DNA of 64,000 bases from Klebsiella sp. RIT-PI-d (lineage in GTDB: Bacteria > Pseudomonadota > Gammaproteobacteria > Enterobacterales > Enterobacteriaceae). This document shows, piece after piece, positions 8,657 through 15,358 of the stretch; the first letter of the stretch is position 1, and every line of letters starts with the position of its first letter. The notes below the pieces were generated by a model that did no database searches, was not told where the DNA came from, and worked only from the letters and a program-made list of their open reading frames with translations. The DNA is taken from the NCBI RefSeq assembly GCF_001187865.1, contig NZ_LGIT01000004.1, positions 186,001 to 250,000 of the forward strand, read 5' to 3'. The translations under genes and the position numbers were made by a program.

Positions 8657-8673
8657 TGCACATAAGTGCATTA
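8654..8673. repeat. inverted repeat at the end of the TetR gene
   Basis: TAATGCAC (8654-8661) and GTGCATTA (8666-8673) form a perfect 8-base inverted repeat with a 4-base spacer, starting in the TetR stop codon. It shares the ATAATGC half-site with the palindrome in front of the gene. It may be a second operator for that regulator or a weak hairpin. Confidence 0.5.
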
Positions 8674-8723
8674 CTATATCAACACTTCATTCGTTGGGAA
8701 TTGACTAGCTGACAGCAAATAAT

Positions 8724-8810
8724 ATGAACATTCAGGGAAAGGAAATTTTAGTGACAGGTTCAGAATGCGGGCCAGACAGCGGAAATGAGTTATGCTTTCA
8801 CCTGGAATGA
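8724..8810 (+). pseudogene. possible 5' remnant of a short-chain dehydrogenase gene
   Basis: A 28-codon frame starts MNIQGKEILVTGSECG. The first dozen residues resemble the N-terminal beta strand and nucleotide-binding turn of short-chain dehydrogenase/reductases, which commonly begin with a GK-x-x-LVTG pattern. The similarity stops there: the expected GxG turn and everything beyond are absent, and the frame ends at 8808. TetR genes often lie beside a dehydrogenase they control, which makes a deleted target gene plausible. The match is short, so this is a tentative reading. Confidence 0.35.
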
Positions 8811-8967
8811 TGAGGTGAAAATTAATGTCGCCACAGGGAAATGGATAACTTACCGAAATCCACCGATAAAATGGCCGCCGTCTGAGTTAAAGTGTATCTG
8901 GCCCTCCCTTGCCGCTTACGCGAATAAAAATATATTTTTGGAGGACATTAAAATAAAAAACCACTAA
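8785..8967 (+). CDS. doubtful small ORF of 60 codons
   Basis: The frame encodes 60 residues with no recognised domain, signal peptide or membrane segment. It overlaps the possible dehydrogenase remnant in another frame, its ribosome site (GCGGA three bases before the ATG) is poor, and its end runs into a terminator hairpin for the opposite strand. It may be leftover coding sequence after a deletion. I list it only because the region is otherwise empty. Confidence 0.15.
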   Translation: MSYAFTWNDEVKINVATGKWITYRNPPIKWPPSELKCIWPSLAAYANKNIFLEDIKIKNH

Positions 8968-8984
8968 CAGTGGCGCTAGTGGTT
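8951..8984 (-). terminator. intrinsic terminator for the AraC-type gene
   Basis: AACCACTA (8959-8966) pairs with TAGTGGTT (8977-8984). Read on the - strand, the stem is followed by a run of T residues (the A-rich stretch at 8951-8960). It lies about 85 bases beyond the stop of the AraC-type gene. Confidence 0.65.
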
Positions 8985-9068
8985 AAAAGGCATTTTTGCC
9001 TATGCAGCATTAGATTTATAGTAATTTTAAACGGTGAATGACAATATACTTTACTGTTTAAGAAAAAA

Positions 9069-9416
9069 TTATCCATTAATGCTGGTTTTCTTTGCTCTTA
9101 TTCTGTACTGGTGGGGTGGAATACCGTATTTTTTCGTAAATATTCGGGTTAAGGATTGCTGCGATTCAAAACCATACTTCAATGCCAGATTTAAGATTGT
9201 TTCATCGGTCACCAGCAACTCTTCAGTCATACAGGCAAGTCTTCTATCCCGCATGAATTTCCCCAGGCTCTTACCGGTTTCTTTCAGGAAAATTCGCTGC
9301 AGGTGCCATTTCGAATATCCGGACTTTTTTGCAACATCATCAAGGCTTAGCCTGTTCTCTTTATTGGAATCAATCCACAGTATCAGATGAGATATAAAGT
9401 TCCTTTTATCAATCAT
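9069..9416 (-). CDS. small AraC-family activator of the MarA/SoxS/RamA/RarA type
   Basis: The 115-residue protein consists only of the two helix-turn-helix motifs of the MarA group. The first contains LSLDDVAKKSGYSKWHLQRIF and the second contains NLALKYGFESQQSLTRIFTKKYGIPP. The GYSKWHLQR-F and KYGF-SQQ-TRIF signatures are shared with RamA, SoxS, Rob and RarA. These single-domain proteins act as monomers on marbox sequences to raise efflux and lower porin expression. Length is the same as RamA/RarA (113-121 residues), but identity looks intermediate, so I do not assign a symbol. The ATG has a very strong AAGGAGG site seven bases upstream. The gene lies downstream of the broken outer-membrane factor on the same strand, within a cluster of efflux genes, which suits a regulator of drug export. 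Confidence 0.9.
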   Translation of the reverse strand: MIDKRNFISHLILWIDSNKENRLSLDDVAKKSGYSKWHLQRIFLKETGKSLGKFMRDRRLACMTEELLVTDETILNLALKYGFESQQSLTRIFTKKYGIPPHQYRIRAKKTSING

Positions 9417-9487
9417 TTTATCCTCCTTGCGCAGGTGTAAATGCTCTGAAAAGTAAATGAATTAGCGGTTCGTTGTCATGTGATGTT

Positions 9488-10315
9488 TTAGATTAATAGG
9501 GATGCTACCATCCAACTCCCAGCGCTTTGTATATTGAAACGGTAGCGAGAGTGCTCTGAAACTGTGCCCGTATCCTGCAGCGTCAGAATAAGAGACTTAA
9601 CGTTGTAAAAGTTATCTTCCGCCTGACTGACATGGTAATCAGAGGCGAGTCCCTTGTCCTTAAGTAAGGATATTTTCTCCAGCAGTTCCTGCCGTGTACG
9701 ACGCTGCTTTTCCGCTACCGCTATTCGCGCCTGTAGTCCACGTATTTTGATGTATGTCTCCGCAGTTCTTGAGGTAATACCCAGGCGAGTCGCTGAAGCC
9801 TGAGCCACGGTTGACGCATAGAGTGAGACGGCTGATTCACGGTTTCGCTGTAAACCGCCAAATATGTCAATCTCCCACTGAGCCGCGACATTACCGTCGT
9901 AGCTGCTACCATATCGGTCATAGTCGGGGCTGTTTACCATCAACCGGCCCTCAGGTGTCTCAGTGGACTGATAATTACGGCTGATCTGAGCAGAAGCGCT
10001 GCCCGAAGGCATCAGGGCTGCTGTGGCATAATCTGAACCTGCCTCCGCCTCACTGATACGCGCTCTGGCTTGTTCCAGCTCTAGATTTTGTGCGAGTGCG
10101 TGTTCGATGAGTTGGTTCAGTATGGGATCTTTAAAATTCATCCACCACGCTGCAAGGCTGGTAAGATCAGGATTCTGAACCGCTGAAGAGGCGGCGTCAG
10201 TGGTCACATAGCGATCGGGCAAACCTGAGGATGGTCTGGAATAGTCTGGCCCGACGGTGCAGCGAGCGATGAGCAGAGAACTCATTATTCCGGCTATGTT
10301 TCGTTTAGATACCAT
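9488..10315 (-). pseudogene. outer-membrane efflux factor (OprM/NodT family), internally deleted and frameshifted
   Basis: The N-terminal part matches the OprM/NodT outer-membrane lipoproteins that pair with RND pumps: CTVGPDYSRP after the signal peptide, then WWMNFKDPILNQLIEHALAQN, and a WEIDIFGGLQRNRES motif near residue 150. The family is usually about 460-480 residues, but this frame ends after about 275. The typical C-terminal end is still there in another frame: QFQSTLATVSIYKALGVGW ends at a stop at 9505-9507. About 190 central codons are therefore missing, joined out of frame around 9560-9600. The lipobox is also altered: LIARC has Arg before the lipidation Cys19 where Gly or Ala is expected. 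The start used is the ATG at 10315. It is divergent from a TetR gene with a shared operator, so it was probably the third part of the neighbouring RND pump. Confidence 0.85.
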
Positions 10316-10352
10316 TTCGCACTCTTGATTTAAGAAATACACTCACTAACTT

Positions 10353-10376
10353 GTGACCATATTGTATAATGGTCAC
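10353..10376. promoter_or_regulatory. operator O1 between the broken OMF and the TetR gene
   Basis: GTGACCAT and ATGGTCAC form a perfect palindrome with an 8-base spacer, extended to 11-base arms (10350-10360 and 10369-10379). A TATAAT at 10365-10370 lies inside it, so binding would block a promoter. The same 8-8-8 design recurs at 11029-11052. Confidence 0.8.
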
Positions 10377-10421
10377 AAGATTGTCAATTAAGTTTACTGT
10401 TTACACAGAGAGGATGTTTTC

Positions 10422-11027
10422 ATGCCGACACAGGACGAAACCAGAGGACCTGCAGAACACAGCGTCAGGGACCAGATTGTACAGTCTGCTACCGAATATT
10501 TCGGCCACTATGGATACGAAAAAACCACCGTTGCCGAACTGGCAAAATCAATTGGTTTTTCAAAAGCCTATATCTATAAGTTCTTTAACTCTAAACAGGC
10601 AATTGGAGAGGTCATCTGCACCAACAGACTGCGAATGATCATGGATATTGTTGAAGCCAAAATTGCAGATTCGACCTCATCGTCAGAAAAATTAAGACTG
10701 CTGTTCAAAGCGCTGATTGATGCAAACAGCGACCTGTTTTTCCATGACAGAAAACTGTATGACATTGCCGCAGCGGCAAGCGTGGAGCAGTGGTCTTCTA
10801 CCGTTAACCATACGAATCACTTAAAGAAAATACTTGCAGAAATTATTAACGAAGGACGCCTGAACGGGGAATTTGAAAGGCGTTCACCACTGGATGAAAC
10901 TGTTGATGCCGTCTTTCTGGTTCTTCTCCCGTATATCAATCCTGTCCAACTGCAATACAATCTGGATGTCGCCCCTCAGGCTGCACAGCAACTTCCGTCC
11001 CTCATACTCAGAAGTCTGATGCCATAA
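10422..11027 (+). CDS. TetR-family repressor of the adjacent RND pump
   Basis: The 201-residue protein starts with a TetR DNA-binding domain: IVQSATEYFGHYGYEKTTVAEL, AKSIGFSKAYIYKFF and NSKQAIGEVI across residues 15-65. The remainder is helical, including a YDIAAAASVEQWSS segment typical of ligand-binding domains. AGAGGA nine bases upstream supports the ATG at 10422. It sits between two copies of the same palindrome: one in the divergent gap to the broken outer-membrane factor and one between its stop codon and the adaptor gene. This arrangement points to autoregulation and repression of both the old outer-membrane factor and the pump operon. The inducer is unknown. Confidence 0.9.
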   Translation: MPTQDETRGPAEHSVRDQIVQSATEYFGHYGYEKTTVAELAKSIGFSKAYIYKFFNSKQAIGEVICTNRLRMIMDIVEAKIADSTSSSEKLRLLFKALIDANSDLFFHDRKLYDIAAAASVEQWSSTVNHTNHLKKILAEIINEGRLNGEFERRSPLDETVDAVFLVLLPYINPVQLQYNLDVAPQAAQQLPSLILRSLMP

Positions 11028-11028
11028 T

Positions 11029-11052
11029 GTGACCATTGACTAAATTGGTCAC
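11029..11052. promoter_or_regulatory. operator O2 in front of the RND pump operon
   Basis: GTGACCAT at 11029-11036 and TTGGTCAC at 11045-11052 repeat the half-sites of O1 with the same 8-base spacing and one mismatch at the inner position. It starts two bases after the TetR stop and lies 43 bases before the adaptor ATG. This is a strong sign of shared control by the TetR protein. Confidence 0.8.
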
Positions 11053-11095
11053 TTGAACGAATATTAGGTTTTCTACCTTTCCTAAAAGGGAACCT

Positions 11096-12205
11096 ATGTT
11101 TCGGGTAAAGTTACTTTCAGTCGCTGTGGGTCTGATGAGCCTGTTCATTACCGCCTGCGGCGATTCAGCGCAGACTGAAGATCCCAGAACACAGCCGCCA
11201 TTAGTCAGAGTGGCCAGTGTCCAGAGCACCTCAAATACCTCGCTAACTTTTACGGGCACTGTCGCATCACGCGTTGAAAGTGATTTAGGCTTCCGTGTAG
11301 CCGGGAAAATTCAGGAACGTCTCGTCGATAAGGGACAAAACGTAAAAGCGGGACAACCGCTTATGCTGATTGATTCTGAAGATTTAAGTCTGCAGGCCAG
11401 GGCTCAGGAGCAGGCTGTAGCTGCTGCTAAAGCTCGAGCAAATCAAACTGCTGAAGATGAAAGACGCTACAGAGGCCTCGTGGAAACCGGCGCGATCTCG
11501 GCTTCAGCATATGACCAGGTTAAAGCTCAGGCTGCAACGGCACAGGCTGATTTAAAAGCGGCGATTGCGCAGGCTAATGTTGCCAGAAATGCCACGAACT
11601 ATGCGGTACTTAAGGCTGATGCAGACGGAACAGTGATGGACACCCTGGCTGAACCCGGTCAGGTAGTATCTGCGGGGCAAACGGTCGTCAGGCTTGCCCG
11701 CGCCGGTCAGAGAGAAGCGGTAATCAATTTACCTGAAACCCTGCGCCCGAGAACTGGCAGTGAAGCAATGGCAAGTCTGTATGGTGACCCCCGTACGTCA
11801 GTAAACGCGATCCTCAGACAGTTGTCTGATTCTGCTGATCCTCTCACCCGGACTTTTGAAGCGCGTTATGTACTTGATTCTCCACTTTCACTGGCGCCTC
11901 TGGGCAGTACTGTTTCTGTCAAAATTCATGAAGAAGATTCTGTTCGGGGAATAATTGTTCCGGCCGGAGCTATTCATGATGCAGGCAAAGGGCCAGGTGT
12001 ATGGCGGGTTGTGGGTAAACCAGCGAAAGTCTTATGGACCCCGGTAAAAATTATCAGTCTTGGCAGTGAGTCCGTTGTGGTAAATGGTGATGTGGGAACG
12101 AATAATCAGATAGTTGCGCTGGGCGCACATCTTTTACATGACGGTGAGCAGGTTCGCCCATTACTCATGTCAGCTCCGGGCGTGAAGGAAACGGAAAATG
12201 AGTGA
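11096..12205 (+). CDS. RND efflux periplasmic adaptor (membrane fusion lipoprotein)
   Basis: The 369-residue protein is an AcrA/MexH-type adaptor. A lipoprotein signal ends in FITAC with Cys21 as the lipidation site. The following regions are in the usual order: a first beta-barrel/lipoyl half (GFRVAGKIQERLVDKGQNVKAGQPL), a coiled-coil hairpin rich in Ala and Gln at about residues 100-165, the second lipoyl half (LKADADGTVMDTLAEPGQVVSAGQ), and a C-terminal barrel with IIVPAGAIHD. It would bridge the inner-membrane pump and an outer-membrane channel. Its last eight bases overlap the pump gene. The cluster's own outer-membrane factor is broken, so TolC or another channel would have to serve. 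Confidence 0.92.
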   Translation: MFRVKLLSVAVGLMSLFITACGDSAQTEDPRTQPPLVRVASVQSTSNTSLTFTGTVASRVESDLGFRVAGKIQERLVDKGQNVKAGQPLMLIDSEDLSLQARAQEQAVAAAKARANQTAEDERRYRGLVETGAISASAYDQVKAQAATAQADLKAAIAQANVARNATNYAVLKADADGTVMDTLAEPGQVVSAGQTVVRLARAGQREAVINLPETLRPRTGSEAMASLYGDPRTSVNAILRQLSDSADPLTRTFEARYVLDSPLSLAPLGSTVSVKIHEEDSVRGIIVPAGAIHDAGKGPGVWRVVGKPAKVLWTPVKIISLGSESVVVNGDVGTNNQIVALGAHLLHDGEQVRPLLMSAPGVKETENE

Positions 12206-15200
12206 AAACCGCTTCAATCTTTCCGCTCTGGCCGTTCGTGAAAAGTCAGTGACCTTGTTCCTGATCCTGCTTATTACCGTTGCTGGAATTATTGCTTTTC
12301 TCAAGCTGGGGAGAGCTGAGGATCCGCCGTTCACTGTAAAACAGTTTACGGTCATTACCGCATGGCCGGGTGCAACTGCACAGGAAATGCAGGATCTGGT
12401 TGCTGAGCCCATTGAAAAGCGTATGCAGGAGCTCAACTGGTACGATCGTACTGAAACCTATACCAGGCCAGGCCTGGCATTCAGCATGGTTTCCCTCAAG
12501 GACAACGCTCCACCTTCCGTGGTACAGGAGGAGTTTTACCAGGCACGCAAGAAAATCGGCGATGAAACAAGGAATCTTCCTGCCGGTGTAATTGGGCCGA
12601 TGGTCAATGATGAATTCTCTGATGTCACGTTTGCGATCTTTGCATTTAAAGCGCGAGGGGAGCCTGAACGCTTGCTGGTCCGTGATGCAGAAAAACTACG
12701 CCAGCAGCTATTACACGTTCCAGGGGTAAAGAAAGTCAACATAATCGGGGAGCAGTCCGAGCGCATATTTGTTTCCTTCTCACATGAAAGGCTGGCCACG
12801 CTTGGCATATCCCCGGAGGCAATCTTCTCAGTACTGAACAACCAGAACGTACTAACGCCTGCCGGCTCTATTGATACATCAGGCTCGCAGGTTTTTTTGC
12901 GTCTTGAAGGAGCGTTTGACGAGCTGTCCAAAATCCGCGAAACCCCGGTTGTCGTAAAAGGTAAAACACTTCGATTAGCGGATATCGCTGAAGTTGAACG
13001 CGGATACGAAGATCCTGCTACCTTCCAGGTCCGTAATAACGGCGAACCCGCGTTACTGTTGGGTGTGATCATGAAAGATGGCTGGAACGGGCTCGATCTC
13101 GGCAAAGCGCTTGATGATGAATCCCAAAAAATTAGCGAAAAACTCCCATTAGGAATGACCTTCACCAAAGTGACGGATCAGTCGGTGAATATCAGCGCAG
13201 CTGTTAATGAATTCATGCTGAAATTTTTCGCAGCATTACTCGTCGTTATGGTTGTGTGCTTTGTCAGTATGGGATGGCGTGTCGGTATTGTCGTCGCCGC
13301 TGCAGTACCGCTGACACTTGCTATCGTTTTTATCATTATGGCTTCGACAGGGAAGAATTTTGACCGTATTACCCTGGGCTCCCTCATCCTTGCACTGGGT
13401 TTGTTGGTGGATGATGCCATCATCGCAATAGAGATTATGGTCGTAAAAATGGAGGAAGGATACAGTCGCGTAAAAGCCTCTGCCTATGCCTGGAGCCATA
13501 CCGCCGCACCGATGTTATCCGGGACGTTGGTCACTGCCATCGGTTTCATGCCAAATGGTTTCGCACCTTCTACCGCGGGTGAGTACACCAGTAATATGTT
13601 CTGGATTGTCGGTATCGCCCTGATTGCATCATGGGTGGTAGCCGTAGTGTTCACGCCATACCTGGGCGTCAAACTTTTGCCGGAATTAAAAAAGGTAGAA
13701 GGGGGACATGCGGCAATCTACAACACCAAAAATTACAACCGTTTCAGAAATATTCTGAGAAACGTAATTACCAGAAAATGGGCCGTCGCCGGGGTTGTGA
13801 TGGGTTCATTTGCCTTAGCTGTCGTCGGTATGGGGTTAGTTAATAAACAATTCTTCCCGATATCTGACAGACCGGAAGTCCTTGTTGAAATCCAGATGCC
13901 TTACGGAACATCTATCGAAAGTACCTCCCGGACCGCGGTTAACGTTGAAAGCTGGCTAAGGGAACAAAAAGAAAGTCGTGAAGTGACATCTTACGTCGGG
14001 CAGGGCGCAGCACGTTTTTATCTGGCGATGGCGCCAGAGTTACCCGATCCTTCCTTTGCTAAAATCGTTGTCCTGACAGCAGATCCAACAGAGCGGGAAG
14101 AGCTCAAGTTCCGTTTACGACAAGCTATCAGTGACGGTCTCGCTCCCGAAGCGCAAGTACGTGTTACGCAGTTGGTGTTTGGCCCGTATACGCCTTATCC
14201 CGTCGCTTTCAGGGTCATGGGGCCCGATCCTGCCGTTCTCCGTGATATATCAGCGAAAGTTAAGGGCATCATGGAGAAAAATCCAATGATGAGAACCGTT
14301 AATACCGACTGGGGTACCCGGGTTCCGTCATTACGATTTGTGCTCGACCAGAACCGCCTCAATGCCGTCGACTTAAGCACCGCGGCTGTTTCTCAGCAAC
14401 TCCAGTTCCTGCTCTCTGGCGCACCGATTACCGATGTGCGGGAAGATATCCGTTCTGTTCAGATAACAGGCCGAGCGCTGGGTAACGTACGTACCGATCC
14501 CGCGCAGATTTCATCATTAACCCTCACCGGCGCTCAGGGGCAACGCATTCCGTTATCTCAGGTCGGAAAAGTTGAGGTTACGATGGAAGATCCTCTAATC
14601 CGGCGTCGTGACAGAACGCCGGTCATTACTGTTCGCGGTGATACTGCTGAAGGGCTTCAGCCACCGGATGTTTCTGTAGTACTCATGAAAGACCTACAGC
14701 CTGTAATTGATAAACTGCCTGCCGGGTACCGGATTGAGCTGGCGGGTTCCATTGAGGAATCCGCTAAAGCCAGCGATGCCATGTTACCGCTGTTCCCGAT
14801 AATGATTGCGCTGACGCTCCTTATCATCATCCTGCAGGTCAGATCTATTGCCGCGATGATCATGGTCTTTGCTACCAGCCCACTGGGGCTTATCGGTGTG
14901 GTGCCAACGTTACTCCTGTTTAATCAGCCATTCGGTATAAATGCGCTTGTCGGTCTGGTCGCATTATCAGGAATACTGATGCGTAATACGCTGATACTGA
15001 TCGGGCAAATACATCACAACGAAAAGGAAGGCCTTGATCCCTACCATGCAGTGATAGAAGCGACAGTACAGCGCTCACGTCCGGTGTTACTGACTGCACT
15101 TGCTGCCGTTCTGGCGTTCATGCCTCTTACCCATTCTGTTTTCTGGGGGACACTGGCATACACGCTTATTGGTGGAACAATAGGTGGAACAGTGATGACA

Positions 15201-15284
15201 CTGGTCTTCTTGCCTGCAATGTACTCAATCTGGTTCAAAATCAAACCGCGTCCTGATGAAGGTAATGTCGGGCAAATGGAATAA
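12198..15284 (+). CDS. RND-family multidrug efflux pump, inner-membrane subunit
   Basis: The 1028-residue protein has the RND layout: one N-terminal helix, a large periplasmic loop, six helices, a second loop and six more helices. Helix 4 contains the proton-relay pair in LGLLVDDAIIAIE (Asp near residues 404-405). Other landmarks are GRAEDPPFTVKQF after helix 1, WPGATAQEMQDLVAEPIEK, and a C-terminal GILMRNTLILIG. It resembles the TriC/VexF-like hydrophobe exporters more than AcrB, MexB or OqxB, and uses proton influx to expel its substrate. It is translationally coupled to the adaptor. A GC-rich hairpin and then a ketoacyl synthase gene follow. Substrates cannot be read from the sequence. Confidence 0.93.
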   Translation: MSENRFNLSALAVREKSVTLFLILLITVAGIIAFLKLGRAEDPPFTVKQFTVITAWPGATAQEMQDLVAEPIEKRMQELNWYDRTETYTRPGLAFSMVSLKDNAPPSVVQEEFYQARKKIGDETRNLPAGVIGPMVNDEFSDVTFAIFAFKARGEPERLLVRDAEKLRQQLLHVPGVKKVNIIGEQSERIFVSFSHERLATLGISPEAIFSVLNNQNVLTPAGSIDTSGSQVFLRLEGAFDELSKIRETPVVVKGKTLRLADIAEVERGYEDPATFQVRNNGEPALLLGVIMKDGWNGLDLGKALDDESQKISEKLPLGMTFTKVTDQSVNISAAVNEFMLKFFAALLVVMVVCFVSMGWRVGIVVAAAVPLTLAIVFIIMASTGKNFDRITLGSLILALGLLVDDAIIAIEIMVVKMEEGYSRVKASAYAWSHTAAPMLSGTLVTAIGFMPNGFAPSTAGEYTSNMFWIVGIALIASWVVAVVFTPYLGVKLLPELKKVEGGHAAIYNTKNYNRFRNILRNVITRKWAVAGVVMGSFALAVVGMGLVNKQFFPISDRPEVLVEIQMPYGTSIESTSRTAVNVESWLREQKESREVTSYVGQGAARFYLAMAPELPDPSFAKIVVLTADPTEREELKFRLRQAISDGLAPEAQVRVTQLVFGPYTPYPVAFRVMGPDPAVLRDISAKVKGIMEKNPMMRTVNTDWGTRVPSLRFVLDQNRLNAVDLSTAAVSQQLQFLLSGAPITDVREDIRSVQITGRALGNVRTDPAQISSLTLTGAQGQRIPLSQVGKVEVTMEDPLIRRRDRTPVITVRGDTAEGLQPPDVSVVLMKDLQPVIDKLPAGYRIELAGSIEESAKASDAMLPLFPIMIALTLLIIILQVRSIAAMIMVFATSPLGLIGVVPTLLLFNQPFGINALVGLVALSGILMRNTLILIGQIHHNEKEGLDPYHAVIEATVQRSRPVLLTALAAVLAFMPLTHSVFWGTLAYTLIGGTIGGTVMTLVFLPAMYSIWFKIKPRPDEGNVGQME

Positions 15285-15295
15285 CGTTCCTGATA

Positions 15296-15326
15296 AAGGC
15301 GGGGCGGACTGATTCCGCCCCGCCTT
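15296..15326 (+). terminator. GC-rich hairpin between pump and ketoacyl synthase genes
   Basis: A 13-base perfect stem (AAGGCGGGGCGGA pairing at 15296-15308 and 15314-15326) encloses a 5-base loop. Only two T residues follow on the + strand, so termination would be partial at best. It may reduce or stabilise expression of the downstream gene. Confidence 0.5.
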
Positions 15327-15358
15327 AAACGAATCGCACATATCTTCATGAGGTGCAC

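Noticed and set aside
11096-15284. RND pair considered as oqxAB because a RarA-like gene is close
   Set aside because: The adaptor is a lipoprotein with a different sequence pattern from OqxA, and the pump lacks the AcrB/OqxB-type motifs. The similarity is limited to general RND features.
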